64,000 nt of DNA from Mesorhizobium sp. M00.F.Ca.ET.216.01.1.1. GTDB lineage: Bacteria > Pseudomonadota > Alphaproteobacteria > Rhizobiales > Rhizobiaceae. The DNA lies in assembly GCF_004010325.2 (NCBI RefSeq), contig NZ_SADR02000002.1, forward strand, positions 124,001 to 188,000, read 5' to 3'. The notes beneath the pieces were generated by a model, which was given only the letters and a program-made list of their open reading frames with translations, was not told where the DNA came from and ran no database searches. This document shows, in pieces, positions 11,346-20,597 of this stretch (the first letter of the stretch is position 1; the number at the start of each line of letters is the position of its first letter). The translations under genes and the position numbers were made by a program.

Positions 11346-11731
11346 TCGTGCCTTCCCGGTGTGTTAGTTCTGGAACCTCCTTGCGCCAAGGCACAAATCA
11401 GGCTCCAGCCTGCTGGCCGGGGCGTTTGTCCACTCTAGAAGGAAGATGAGGCGAAAACGTCCGGACCAGCGCGAGGCTAGCCAATAATGCAAATGCCACA
11501 AATGGCGAAAGACGTTTTCATGGGCGGCTTTATCGCCTTGCCCGGTGTTGCCGTCAAGTCGCAACTTTCGACAAAAGAGTCGCTGGATCACAGGTAATGA
11601 TGCACTGAAACATTTTATTAAACATGTCGGCACAGTCATGAAACATTCGCCGGCTAGACCAGCACACGTCACGATTTGGTCGGATTCGGCTAGCAAACGC
11701 AGACACGAAATCGTTACCAGGGAAGAGAAAA
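11346..11731. other. Intergenic region between cysS and a small ORF
   Basis: About 385 bp with no supported gene. It must hold the cysS promoter on the minus strand and the promoter of the 51-codon ORF on the plus strand. The part from about 11560 to 11730 is noticeably AT-richer than the surroundings. No terminator or RNA structure could be recognised. Confidence 0.35.
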
Positions 11732-11887
11732 ATGCCACGAACCAAGCAAGAACCCAGCCGCGCCAAGCAACCGGCGCTTGCCAGCCACTATCGGGCAATC
11801 GGCCCGGCCGCGATCGTCGCCGCCCTTCTCCACACCGCCAAGAAGAAGAAGCCGGCGCAGAAGATCGTATCGCCACGCGCTGCCTGA
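11732..11887 (+). CDS. Small basic protein of 51 residues, unknown function
   Basis: An ATG at 11732 preceded by GGGAAGAGAAAA opens a 51-codon frame ending in TGA at 11885-11887. The product begins MPRTKQEPSRAKQPALASHY, has a short hydrophobic stretch (AIGPAAIVAALL), and then a KKKKPAQK basic cluster. The composition is lysine/alanine rich and strongly cationic. No family was recognised. The purine-rich ribosome site and clean stop support translation, but this is a prediction. Confidence 0.5.
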   Translation: MPRTKQEPSRAKQPALASHYRAIGPAAIVAALLHTAKKKKPAQKIVSPRAA

Positions 11888-11959
11888 TGTACGCGCGGCC
11901 GGCACGCGCCGGCGGTGAAGGTTGAGGCGCTCACGGGCGCCTGGGAATAGCAGCTTCTG

Positions 11960-12733
11960 CTAGAATAAGGTCATCTGACTGTCGTCTGCGCCGGACTTCT
12001 GGTGCCTGACCTTCTCGGGCTCTGGCCCGACGACGCCCCTCTCCTGAATCTCCGGTCCGGTGTTGGCGACCTTGTTGACGAGGTCGGAAACCGGAATCGC
12101 CTCGAAGAAATCGGCCTGGGCCGGGCAAAGCAGATCGGCCACGTCGCGCGGCTCGAGCGTGCGGCAATCCAGCCAGCGCGCGAAATCCTGCGGATGGATC
12201 ACCACCGGCATCCGGTCATGGATATGGGCGATGTCGGCATTGGCGTGGACGGTGAGGATGGCGCCGGTGTCCATTTCCGAGCCGCCCGGCTCGGCATAGG
12301 TCTCGATCAGCCCGGCGAAGGCGACGAGCCCGCCATGCCTGGGCCGCACCCAATAGGGCTGCCCCCTGCCTCCCGCCTCCTTGGAGCTGGCTTGCTGCCA
12401 CTCATAAAATCCCGAGGCTGGCACCAAAGCGCGGCGGTGACGCATGGCGGCACGGAACGAAGCCTTTTCCGCCGCTCCTTCCGAGCGCGCGTTGAACAAC
12501 AGCGGAAAGGCCCTGACATCCTTGACCCAGGCCGGGATCAGCCCCCAGCGCACCAGTATCGCCTGCCGGTCGGGCAGGTTCGAGCCCGGCGCCTGCGGGA
12601 AGCCTGAGACCGCCATCAGCACCGGCTGCGTCGGGGCAATATTGTAGCGAGCCGGAAAACCCTCCAACTCAGCCAGGCCAAGAAAACCGGCGGTCTGGTC
12701 CGGCGTGGCGGTCAACGCAAAGCGTCCGCACAT
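11960..12733 (-). CDS. yedK: SRAP/YedK (HMCES-type) DNA-protein crosslink protein
   Basis: This 257-residue protein begins MCGRFA, so after removal of Met the catalytic Cys2 is N-terminal as the family needs for a thiazolidine crosslink to abasic sites in single-stranded DNA. The other active-site elements are visible: Asn in FNARSE, Glu in ASGFYEW and His in HIHDRMPVV. The C-terminus ends QMTLF, matching the bacterial beta-clamp-binding consensus QxxLF. It is convergent with the small basic ORF and divergent from the Nudix gene. Confidence 0.92.
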   Translation of the reverse strand: MCGRFALTATPDQTAGFLGLAELEGFPARYNIAPTQPVLMAVSGFPQAPGSNLPDRQAILVRWGLIPAWVKDVRAFPLLFNARSEGAAEKASFRAAMRHRRALVPASGFYEWQQASSKEAGGRGQPYWVRPRHGGLVAFAGLIETYAEPGGSEMDTGAILTVHANADIAHIHDRMPVVIHPQDFARWLDCRTLEPRDVADLLCPAQADFFEAIPVSDLVNKVANTGPEIQERGVVGPEPEKVRHQKSGADDSQMTLF

Positions 12734-12871
12734 GAGCTAAACTCGAATTGCTATCTTGTCGAATTGGTGTTTGGCGAAGGTGGCGATGGAACCGACGTTG
12801 CGCAACCGCTAAAGCTGTTTGCCGCCGGCCGGTCCACAAGCGGATGCTTTCAATTGGACGAATCGAGTTTC

Positions 12872-13300
12872 ATGGAAGAATTGCGGCAGACAATTCCGGC
12901 GGTTTCGGTCGCCATCATCCGCGGCGAAACGGTGCTGCTGGTCAAGCGGGCGCGACCGCCCTCGCAAGGGTTCTACGCCTTTCCAGGCGGCAAGGTCGAG
13001 GCCGGCGAGACGCTGGAGCAGGCGGCACGGCGCGAACTGCTTGAGGAAACCGGGCTGCGGGCGCACAGCTACCGCCCGCTTCGCGAAATCCACATCGATA
13101 GCAGTAGCGATGGCCATCCCGTCGACTATTTCCTGACGGTGTTCGGTGCGACCTATGCCGGCGGCGAGCCCGTGGCCAGCGACGACGCCGAGACCGCCGC
13201 CTTCTATGCGCTCGGCGAAATGACGGCGTTGCCGCTCGCCGATTCGGTGTTTGACGTTGCCGAAGAATTGCTAGGCTCCAACAAGAACGCAGGAGCTTGA
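12872..13300 (+). CDS. Nudix hydrolase
   Basis: The Nudix box lies at about 12985-13055: G-G-K-V-E-A-G-E followed by a seven-residue spacer and RELLEETGL, matching GX5EX7REUXEEXGU with metal-binding glutamates. The ATG at 12872 (MEELRQTIPAVSV) gives 142 residues, normal for an ADP-ribose/NTP-type hydrolase. The frame stays open upstream to an alternative start at 12764, which adds 36 residues with no family resemblance. The substrate is unknown. The stop overlaps or abuts the next gene. Confidence 0.85.
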   Translation: MEELRQTIPAVSVAIIRGETVLLVKRARPPSQGFYAFPGGKVEAGETLEQAARRELLEETGLRAHSYRPLREIHIDSSSDGHPVDYFLTVFGATYAGGEPVASDDAETAAFYALGEMTALPLADSVFDVAEELLGSNKNAGA

Positions 13301-13347
13301 GCCGAAAATCGCCTTGCGACCGACAAATTGTTTCGCCACAAGGGCTT

Positions 13348-13725
13348 ATGAGCCGCAAATCCGTGTTCCTCGCCACATGCCTAGCCGTCAGCACGACTGT
13401 CGCGGCGCGGCCGGCATTGAGCGCCGAAGCGCCGTTCGAGCCAGGGCTGATGCGGCTGGCGGAGGTGCTCGGCTCGCTGCATTTCCTGCGCAATCTGTGC
13501 GGCGAGAAGGGCGACCAATGGCGGGTCGAAATGGAAAAGCTGATCGAATCGGAAAATCCGCACCCCGAACGGCGCGCCCGCTTCATCGCCAGTTTCAACC
13601 GCGGCTACCGCTCCTTTGGCGGCACCTATACGCAATGCACCGCCTCGGCGACGGAGGCCATCAGCCGCTACATGAAGGAAGGCGAGACGCTGTCGCGCGA
13701 CATCGCCTCGCGCTACGGCAACTGA
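13348..13725 (+). CDS. TIGR02301-type periplasmic protein
   Basis: The start at 13348 (MSRKSVFLATCLAVSTTVAA) gives a signal peptide with cleavage likely after ALSA, leaving a mature protein of about 100 residues. A TTG at 13297 overlapping the Nudix stop is an alternative but would bury the signal peptide. The mature part has PFEPGLMRLAEVLGSLHFLR and two cysteines (LRNLC, YTQC) that could form a disulfide. I recognise it as the alphaproteobacterial TIGR02301 family, which has no assigned function. Confidence 0.75.
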   Translation: MSRKSVFLATCLAVSTTVAARPALSAEAPFEPGLMRLAEVLGSLHFLRNLCGEKGDQWRVEMEKLIESENPHPERRARFIASFNRGYRSFGGTYTQCTASATEAISRYMKEGETLSRDIASRYGN

Positions 13726-14087
13726 CCGGCATCCGAGTTTCCGGCGGCCCAAGCGCGTTCACCACGACCAGCATTTGACGCTCCGCCACTTGTGTCCGGC
13801 GTCGTCATGGTGCAATCCTGATGTTGCACTTCTGCAACAGTATTAACGAAACGTTACCGTCAGGATGTGGAATTAACTCAAACTGAAGGTTTTCATCCCG
13901 CTCACCGACCTAATCGGCTAAGCTTCAAACAGATCGAACGCGGGTTTGCGGAACACGGCGGACTTTGTAGAAAACGACCCTAGAAATGTCGTATTTACAA
14001 ATAGTTACTTAAGCCTGCGCAGGAAACGACAAATCAAGCTTGGTCCGCACCCTGTCGGATCGCCGCTTGAAAAGGGTGGACATCGCA
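13726..14087. other. Intergenic region with small inverted repeats
   Basis: About 360 bp with no supported gene. It contains GTTGCACTTCTGCAAC (a 6-bp stem with a 4-base loop) and TAACGAAACGTTA at 13844-13856, both possible operator half-sites or hairpins. The segment from 13800 to 14040 is AT-richer than its flanks and probably carries the promoter of the next gene. A small RNA is possible but not supported. Confidence 0.35.
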
Positions 14088-14345
14088 ATGGAACATGGCG
14101 TCAGCGACATCGACGCATTGGTCAGGGAAGAGAAGCGCCTGACCGCCGTGGAAAGCCACAGCGAGGCCTGGGCGGAAGGACTTTCGGCCGGAATCGAACC
14201 GGAAATCATCGCCGAGGCGGCCCTCGAAACCGCGTTCGGCGAGATGCTGCGCGCCAATGGCGAAACCTCGGCCCTTGCCCTGCTCGACCGCATGCGTGAA
14301 AAGGTGATTGCCGGCGCCTTCGAACCAGGACGGCTGCGGCACTGA
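14088..14345 (+). CDS. Conserved-looking 85-residue protein, unknown function
   Basis: The ATG at 14088 (MEHGVSDIDALVREEKRLTA) follows an AAAGGGTGG ribosome site. The product is acidic and mostly helical, with a heptad-like pattern and no membrane segment. The frame is open further upstream to a TTG at 14040, but the ATG is better placed. Base composition and third-position GC match the neighbouring genes, which supports a real coding frame. No family was recognised. Confidence 0.55.
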   Translation: MEHGVSDIDALVREEKRLTAVESHSEAWAEGLSAGIEPEIIAEAALETAFGEMLRANGETSALALLDRMREKVIAGAFEPGRLRH

Positions 14346-14526
14346 ACCAGCTTAGGTCGTGGACTGATAGATCCGATCGAAATGGCGTGAAGCCATTTGT
14401 AGGTCCAGGGCCTTGGTTCTTTGACGACGCCGCGCCGTTTGGGCATCATGCCTGAGGCACCTGAACGGACCCGTGGCGCATGAACGGGCCTGGGCACGTG
14501 GCCGGGGAACCATGGAGAGGCATGCG

Positions 14527-15333
14527 GTGAATTTTTCCATGTCAGGCCAGCTGCGTGGCCTGGTCCTCAGCATCTGGCTTGCCGCTTTTTGCGCCGTGCT
14601 CCCGCTGGCGCTCTGTCTCACAACCAGTCCCGCTTATGCACTGAGTGAAATCAAGCGCGAGGAGCTTCCGGCGCCGGCCACCCCGCCCGCCGCCGACGAG
14701 GACATGGCGCCGCCCGGAAGTGCGGTGCCGATGCCCGGTCCGCTTGGCACGACGCCGCCCGCGACCGGCCAGCCTGGACCTTCCGACCAGCCCGAACAGA
14801 GCGAGCCGGAGGGGCCGACGGACGATGGCGGTATGGCCAATCCGCGCGTCGATCCGGACAAGCCCTTGCCGGAAGTCGTCTACGACCTAGCCAGGCTGCC
14901 GGAACCGGTCAGGCGCATGCATGATTTGATCGTCGAGGCCTGCAAGAGCGGCGACATCGAGAAGCTCCGGCCGCTGATCGGCAAGGGCGATACGATGACC
15001 CAGTTGTCGCTGGGCGAGATCGAAGGCGACCCGATCACCTTCCTCAAAGGCCTTTCTGGCGACACCGAAGGTCAGGAAATCCTCGCCATCATGGAGGAGG
15101 TGCTCAGTGCCGGTTACGTCCATGTCGATGCCGACACGCCGCAGGAGGTCTATGTCTGGCCGTATTTCTTCGCCCTGCCGCTCGACAAGCTCGACGCCAG
15201 GCAGCGGGTCGAGCTGTTCAAGATCGTCACCGCCGGCGACTATAACGACATGAAGCAGTTCGGCGCCTACATCTTCTACCGCATCGGCATCACGCCCGCC
15301 GGACAATGGACGTTCTTCGTCGCCGGGGATTGA
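14527..15333 (+). CDS. Exported proline-rich protein of unknown function
   Basis: A GTG at 14527 is preceded by GGAGAGG at the ideal distance; an ATG at 14512 in the same frame is the alternative. The protein has a signal peptide (hydrophobic core LVLSIWLAAFCAVLPLALCL, cleavage near AYA), then a low-complexity Pro/Glu/Gly linker of about 75 residues. A globular C-terminal domain of about 150 residues starts at VYDLARLPEPVRRMHDLIVE and ends GITPAGQWTFFVAGD. It is probably periplasmic. I do not recognise the domain. Confidence 0.7.
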   Translation: MNFSMSGQLRGLVLSIWLAAFCAVLPLALCLTTSPAYALSEIKREELPAPATPPAADEDMAPPGSAVPMPGPLGTTPPATGQPGPSDQPEQSEPEGPTDDGGMANPRVDPDKPLPEVVYDLARLPEPVRRMHDLIVEACKSGDIEKLRPLIGKGDTMTQLSLGEIEGDPITFLKGLSGDTEGQEILAIMEEVLSAGYVHVDADTPQEVYVWPYFFALPLDKLDARQRVELFKIVTAGDYNDMKQFGAYIFYRIGITPAGQWTFFVAGD

Positions 15334-15340
15334 GGCTGCT

Positions 15341-15426
15341 TCGCCCTCCGCCTTGTGGAGAGCTCGATGCGAGGCAGCCCCACCCGGACCTTCGGTGTCG
15401 ACCTCCCCACAAGGGGGAGGCAGGAG
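15341..15426. repeat. Short palindromic repeat remnant between convergent genes
   Basis: Between the exported protein and dihydroorotase lie two mini-hairpins, CTCCGCCTTGTGGAG and CTCCCCACAAGGGGGAG, in an arrangement related to family A repeats (compare CTCCCCCTCAAGGGGG at 7387-7561). It probably works as a bidirectional mRNA 3' end for the convergent genes. Confidence 0.5.
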
Positions 15427-15427
15427 C

Positions 15428-16759
15428 CTAGCTTACCAGCGCTTCGGAAAACTCCACCGCCCTGCCCTGGCCTGAGGTGACGATCTCGCCTTCCCACATC
15501 ACGCGCCGGCCGCGCACGACCGTGCCGACCGGCCAGCCGGTGACCTCCCTGCCGTCATACGGTGTCCAGCCGGCCTTGGAGCCGGCCTGCGCATTGGTGA
15601 TGGTCTCGCGGCGCTTCAGGTCGACAATGGTGAAATCGGCGTCGTAGCCGGCGGCGATGCGGCCTTTCCTGGCCATGCCGAAGATGCGCTGCGGGCCGTG
15701 GCTGGTGAGGTCGACGAAGCGCTGCAGGGTCAGCCGGCCAGCGTTGACGTGATCGAGCATGATCGGCACCAAAGTCTGCACGCCAGTCATGCCCGACGGC
15801 GAGGCCGGATAGGTTTTTGCCTTCTCGGCCAGTGTGTGGGGAGCATGGTCGGAGCCCAGGACATCGACGATGCCTTGCGCAATGCCGTGCCAGATTCGGT
15901 CGCGGTGACGCACGGCCCGCACCGGCGGGTTCATCTGGATCAGCGTGCCGAGCCGCGCATAATCATCGGCGCTCAGCGTCAGATGATGCGGCGTCGCCTC
16001 GCAGGTCGCGACATCCTTGTGCTGTTCGAGGAAGGCGATCTCCTCGGCGGTCGAGATGTGCAGCACATGGATGCGGGCGCGGGCCTCTCGCGCGATGCGC
16101 ACCAGGCGCTCGGTGCAGCGCAGCGCGGCGATCTCGTCACGCCACACCGGATGCGAGGACGGGTCGCCCTCGATGCGCTCGCCCAGCCGCTCGCGCAGCC
16201 GGAACTCGTCCTCGGAATGGAAGGCGGCGCGGCGGCGCGTGTTCTTCAGGATCGCGGCGACGCCTTCATCATCCTCGACCAGCAGGTCGCCGGTGGACGA
16301 GCCCATGAACACCTTGATACCGGCCGCGCCCGGCAGCCGCTCGAGATCGCCGGCATCTTTCGCATTCTCGCGGGTGCCGCCGACCCAAAAAGCAAAGTCG
16401 CAATGCATGCGGCCGGTGGCGCGCCGCACCTTGTCGGCAAGTGCCGCCTCGCTGGTGGTCAGCGGGTTGGTGTTGGGCATCTCGAACACGGCAGTGACAC
16501 CGCCCAGCACCGCCGCGCGCGAACCTGTCTCCAGATCTTCCTTATGCGCCAGCCCCGGCTCGCGGAAATGCACCTGGCTGTCGACGACGCCCGGCAGGAT
16601 GTGCAGGCCGCGGCAGTCGATTGTCTCGTCGGCGGATGCCTGGCCGAGGTTGCCTATTGCGGCGATGCGGCCGCCGCTGACGCCGATGTCGCGCCGGCCC
16701 TCGCCATCATGGTTGACGACCGTGCCGCCTGTCAGGATGAGGTCATAGGTCGTGGCCAT
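15428..16759 (-). CDS. pyrC: Dihydroorotase (PyrC/AllB-type amidohydrolase)
   Basis: The start at 16759 (MATTYDLILTGGTVVNHDGE) gives 443 residues; upstream codons in the open frame do not look like protein. Zinc-site motifs of cyclic amidohydrolases are present: DSQVHFREPG (HxH-type, here Q-V-H), the AGIKVFMGSSTG lysine, HILHI-type VLHISTAEE, and the metal Asp in VLGSDHAPHT. The family interconverts carbamoyl-aspartate and dihydroorotate in pyrimidine synthesis. Allantoinase or hydantoinase activity cannot be excluded. It is divergent from ygfZ. Confidence 0.85.
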   Translation of the reverse strand: MATTYDLILTGGTVVNHDGEGRRDIGVSGGRIAAIGNLGQASADETIDCRGLHILPGVVDSQVHFREPGLAHKEDLETGSRAAVLGGVTAVFEMPNTNPLTTSEAALADKVRRATGRMHCDFAFWVGGTRENAKDAGDLERLPGAAGIKVFMGSSTGDLLVEDDEGVAAILKNTRRRAAFHSEDEFRLRERLGERIEGDPSSHPVWRDEIAALRCTERLVRIAREARARIHVLHISTAEEIAFLEQHKDVATCEATPHHLTLSADDYARLGTLIQMNPPVRAVRHRDRIWHGIAQGIVDVLGSDHAPHTLAEKAKTYPASPSGMTGVQTLVPIMLDHVNAGRLTLQRFVDLTSHGPQRIFGMARKGRIAAGYDADFTIVDLKRRETITNAQAGSKAGWTPYDGREVTGWPVGTVVRGRRVMWEGEIVTSGQGRAVEFSEALVS

Positions 16760-16843
16760 GCTGGATCCGGTCTCTTGCGAGGGAAGTGCCAGCGGCTTAC
16801 GTAAAGGCCGACCATTTTGCAAGATCAGGCTGTTTTTCCGCCC

Positions 16844-17719
16844 ATGCCCCATGCCCTGCTCAAAGACCGAACCCTCGTTTCCGTGTCAGGCCCGGATGGC
16901 GAGCATTTTTTGCAGAACATCCTGACCACGGACCTCGACGCGCTTGCAGCCGGTGAGGCAAAGCCAGGCGCCTTGCTGACGCCGCAGGGCAAGGTTCTGT
17001 TCGACTTCCTGATCTCGCGCGCCGGCGAAAATGCCTTCCGCCTCGAATGCCGCGCAGACGCCGCCGACGATTTCGTGCGCCGGCTGATGCTCTATAAAAT
17101 GCGCGCCAAGGTCGAGATTGCCAAGGCCGATCAAGCACTTGTCATTGTCGCGTGGGGAAGTGATTCAGCCGCCTCGCAATTTGATTCAACGCCGATTGCC
17201 GATGCGCGCTTCCGCGACGTTGCCGTCAAGCGCTTCTACGACGGGCGCACTCATGATGGCGCAGCCAAGGACGGCGACCCCGCAGCATGGCAGGCCTTGC
17301 GCATCGCCCATGGCATTGCCGAAAGCGGCAGCGACTACCAACTCGGCGACGCCTTCCCGCATGATGTGCTGCTCGACGAGGCCGGCGGCATCGGCTTCAG
17401 GAAGGGCTGCTATGTCGGCCAGGAAGTGGTGTCGCGCATGCAGCATCGCGGCACCGCCCGGCGGCGGGTGCTGATCGTTTCGGCCGAACGTGCCTTGCCC
17501 GCTCCGGGTACAGAGCTGACGGTCGACGAACGGCCGGTCGGCACGCTTGGCTCGACCGCCGGCACGACCGGCCTCGCTATCGCTCGCATCGACCGGGTCA
17601 AGGCGGCGCTCGACGCCGGCCAGCCTGTTATGGCTGCGGACGTCGCCGTGTCGCTCGCGATCCCCGCCTGGGCAAAATTCGGCTTCCCGGAGGAAACCGT
17701 CGGCGCGGAGGAGGCCTGA
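16844..17719 (+). CDS. ygfZ: YgfZ/GcvT-domain folate-binding protein
   Basis: The ATG at 16844 (MPHALLKDRTLVSVSGPDGE) gives 291 residues. The diagnostic YgfZ motif KGCYVGQEVVSRMQHRG occurs near residue 190, with the conserved Cys. The family binds tetrahydrofolate and assists Fe-S cluster assembly on MiaB-like and other enzymes. The fold is that of GcvT but without aminomethyl transfer chemistry. Its TGA overlaps the ATG of the HD-domain gene (TGATG), implying coupled translation. Confidence 0.9.
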   Translation: MPHALLKDRTLVSVSGPDGEHFLQNILTTDLDALAAGEAKPGALLTPQGKVLFDFLISRAGENAFRLECRADAADDFVRRLMLYKMRAKVEIAKADQALVIVAWGSDSAASQFDSTPIADARFRDVAVKRFYDGRTHDGAAKDGDPAAWQALRIAHGIAESGSDYQLGDAFPHDVLLDEAGGIGFRKGCYVGQEVVSRMQHRGTARRRVLIVSAERALPAPGTELTVDERPVGTLGSTAGTTGLAIARIDRVKAALDAGQPVMAADVAVSLAIPAWAKFGFPEETVGAEEA

Positions 17720-18357
17720 TGGCGGCCGACCGCGTCGGGGCGCCGCCGCGTGCCTGGCAGCGTATGCTGTCCGGCCGGCGGCTCGACCTGCTTGACCCCT
17801 CGCCGCTCGACATCGAGATTTCGGACATCGCGCATGGGCTCGCGCGCGTTGCCCGCTGGAACGGCCAGACCATCGGCGACCACGCCTTTTCGGTGGCGCA
17901 GCACTCGCTGTTGGTCGAGGCGCTTTTCAGCGAGCTTGTCCCGGACGCCCCGCCGGACGCGCGGCTTGCGGCGCTGCTGCACGATGCCCCGGAATATGTC
18001 ATCGGCGACATGATCTCGCCGTTCAAATCGGTGATGGGCGGCAGCTACAAGGAGTGCGAGCTCCGGCTTCAGCACGCCATTCATGTCCGCTTTTCGCTGC
18101 CGCCGGAACTCGGCGCCGGATTGCGCAAGGAGATCAAGCGCGCCGACCAGATCGCTGCCTACTACGAGGCGACGCTGCTTGCCGGCTTTTCGACCAGCGA
18201 GGCGACGGAGTTCTTCGGCCGTCCGCGCGGCTTCAATGCCGACCGCTTCGATTTCACGCCGCGTTCGGTGACCTGGGCGCAGAGCGCATTCCTCAAGCGG
18301 TTTGCGGCGATCGAAGCGCAGCGTCAGACAGCGGTTACGATGCATTCGGTTAACTGA
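17719..18357 (+). CDS. HD-domain phosphohydrolase, YfbR-like
   Basis: This 212-residue protein has a compact HD domain: the first His in FSVAQHSLLVEAL, then ALLHDAPEYVIGDMISPFK with the HD dyad, and an Asp about 50 residues later in KRADQIAAYYEA. This metal-binding arrangement resembles the 5'-deoxyribonucleotidase YfbR. It overlaps ygfZ by one base, so the two genes are expressed together. The substrate (dNMPs or another nucleotide) is inferred from the family only. Confidence 0.85.
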   Translation: MAADRVGAPPRAWQRMLSGRRLDLLDPSPLDIEISDIAHGLARVARWNGQTIGDHAFSVAQHSLLVEALFSELVPDAPPDARLAALLHDAPEYVIGDMISPFKSVMGGSYKECELRLQHAIHVRFSLPPELGAGLRKEIKRADQIAAYYEATLLAGFSTSEATEFFGRPRGFNADRFDFTPRSVTWAQSAFLKRFAAIEAQRQTAVTMHSVN

Positions 18358-18423
18358 ACACACGCTAAATTAACCGGCGACGACCACACTATCGCATACG
18401 ATAACGGTCTGCAGGCGCGCCTC

Positions 18424-20556
18424 ATGTCCGTCGCTGATCTCAAGTCTGGTTCGCCCGTCCGCCGACGGGGGGCCGGAGGCCTGCCGCGACCGATCGAAGA
18501 CGAATTGCGCGAACAGAACGAGCGCTTTTCGGCAGCTGTCGAGAACATGTCGCATGGCCTGTCCATGTTCGATGCCGACGAGCGGATGATCATCTGCAAC
18601 GGCAATTACATCAAGCTCTTCTGCCTCGACGGCGACATCGTGCGGCCCGGCATAAGGTTCTTCGACATTCTCCAGCACAGCGTCGACATCGGCGTCGCGT
18701 CGCAGAGCGCCGAAGTGCTTTACGCCGTCCGCAAGCCCTATATCGACGGGGCGAAAGCCTCGACTTACGAGGAAACGCTGTCCGACGGGCGCATCATCGA
18801 TATCTCGCATCGGCCGCTTAATTCGGGCGGCTGGGTTTCGATCTACGAGGACATCACCGAGCAGCGGCGCGCCGATCAGGAGATGAAGGAACAGCACCGT
18901 CGCTTCGACGCGGCACTGGCCAACATGTCGCAAGGCCTGATGATGTACGACGCCGAAGGCAGGCTGATCGTGCGCAACGAACGTTTCCTGGAACTCTACC
19001 GCGTGACGCCGGCCGACTTTCCGCTCGGCATGGGCTATCGAGACACTCTCGCGCGGCTCGTGCAGCTCGGCATCTATGCAGAGATCGACATCGACAGCGA
19101 AATCTCGAAGACCATGGCTTGCCTGCAGGCCGGGGAAACGCGCTCGAGCCATCGCCATCTTGCCGATGGCAGAACGGTCCTGATCGCGCGCCGGCCGATG
19201 AGCGGCGGCGGTTGGGTAGCGACCTTCGACGATGTCACCGAGAGCAGGCGCGCAGAAGAGCGCATGGCCCACCTCGCTCATCATGACACGCTGACCAACC
19301 TGCCCAACCGCTGGATGTTCCGCGAACGGCTCGACCAGGCGTTGGGCGACGCGAAAGACGCACCTTTGGCGATCCTCTCGCTCGACCTCGATCGCTTCAA
19401 GGCCGTCAACGACACCTGGGGGCACCCGGCGGGCGACTGGCTGCTGAAATGCGTGGCCAAACGGCTGCAACGTTGCATCCGCAACGAAACGGATGTGGTC
19501 GCCCGTTTCGGCGGCGACGAGTTCGCCATCATCCAGTTCAATACCAGGGGTGCCGACGCGGAAAAGCTGGCGAAACGCATCATCGACACCGTCGGCAAAC
19601 CGTTTCGCACCAGGAGCCGCGACATGCTTGTCGGCATCAGCCTCGGCATCGCCCTTTACCCCGACGACGGCAAGGATGCCGATACGCTGTTGAAGAACGC
19701 CGACATGGCCCTCTACCGGGGCAAAAGCGAAGGCCGCAACGTCTACCGCTTCTTCGAGCCCGGCATGGATGCGCTGGTACGGGCGCGCCGGGCGCTCGAA
19801 GCCGACCTCGAGGCGGCGCTGCCGCGGCGGGAATTCGAGCTGGACTTCCAGCCGATCATGAACATTGCCTCCAGCGAGATCGTGGGCGCCGAAGCCTTGA
19901 TGCGCTGGCATTCGCCGACGCGCGGCCTGGTCCCGCCTGACGGCTTCATCCCGGTCGCCGAGGAAACCGGGCTGATCGTGCCGCTGGGCGAGTGGGCGCT
20001 GCGAAAAGCCTGCACGGTGGCTGCAAGCTGGCCGCATGCAATGCGCATCGCTGTCAACGTTTCGGCCGTGCAGGTCAAGAGCAGCGGTTTTGCCCGCAGC
20101 GTCGTCTCGGCGCTGGCATTTTCCGGCGTGCCGGCCGACCGGCTCGAACTGGAAATCACCGAAACGGTGCTGATGGACGAGAGCGACACGGTGCTGAAGA
20201 CGCTGAAGCAACTGCGCGACCTCGGCATCCGCATCGCGCTGGACGATTTCGGCACCGGCTATTCGTCGCTCGCCTATCTCAGGCGCTTCCCCGTCGACAA
20301 GATCAAGATCGACCGCTCCTTCATCCGCGACATCGACAACCGCGACACGGCGGCGATCGTGCGAACCATCATCGGGCTTGGCGCCGAGCTTGGCATCACC
20401 GTCACCGCCGAAGGCGTCGAGACCGAAGCGCAGCTTGACACCTTGCGCAAGGACGGCTGCGTCGAGGCCCAGGGCTATCTGATCGGCATGCCGTCGAAGG
20501 CGGCGGCCATCAATCGCCTGCTGCGATCGAGCGCAGCGCTCAGCCAGTCCAGGTGA
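18424..20556 (+). CDS. PAS-PAS-GGDEF-EAL cyclic-di-GMP turnover protein
   Basis: This 710-residue cytoplasmic protein has two related PAS-7-type sensory domains (RFSAAVENMSHGLSMFDADE at about residue 37, and RFDAALANMSQGLMMYDAEG at about residue 160). A GGDEF domain follows with intact FGGDEF near residue 361, so diguanylate cyclase activity is plausible. A C-terminal EAL domain has EALMRW near residue 489 and DDFGTGYSSLAYLRRFP, matching an active phosphodiesterase. No membrane segment is seen. Which activity dominates, and the PAS ligand, cannot be told. The gene stands alone. Confidence 0.93.
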   Translation: MSVADLKSGSPVRRRGAGGLPRPIEDELREQNERFSAAVENMSHGLSMFDADERMIICNGNYIKLFCLDGDIVRPGIRFFDILQHSVDIGVASQSAEVLYAVRKPYIDGAKASTYEETLSDGRIIDISHRPLNSGGWVSIYEDITEQRRADQEMKEQHRRFDAALANMSQGLMMYDAEGRLIVRNERFLELYRVTPADFPLGMGYRDTLARLVQLGIYAEIDIDSEISKTMACLQAGETRSSHRHLADGRTVLIARRPMSGGGWVATFDDVTESRRAEERMAHLAHHDTLTNLPNRWMFRERLDQALGDAKDAPLAILSLDLDRFKAVNDTWGHPAGDWLLKCVAKRLQRCIRNETDVVARFGGDEFAIIQFNTRGADAEKLAKRIIDTVGKPFRTRSRDMLVGISLGIALYPDDGKDADTLLKNADMALYRGKSEGRNVYRFFEPGMDALVRARRALEADLEAALPRREFELDFQPIMNIASSEIVGAEALMRWHSPTRGLVPPDGFIPVAEETGLIVPLGEWALRKACTVAASWPHAMRIAVNVSAVQVKSSGFARSVVSALAFSGVPADRLELEITETVLMDESDTVLKTLKQLRDLGIRIALDDFGTGYSSLAYLRRFPVDKIKIDRSFIRDIDNRDTAAIVRTIIGLGAELGITVTAEGVETEAQLDTLRKDGCVEAQGYLIGMPSKAAAINRLLRSSAALSQSR

Positions 20557-20597
20557 GACACTCCAAATGAGGCCAATCGGGCGGCGCTTCTGCTGGC

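Noticed and set aside
15698..16804. 368-codon plus frame opposite dihydroorotase
   Set aside because: Antisense shadow of a conserved enzyme; the reading shows no domain and unusual Arg/Gly composition.
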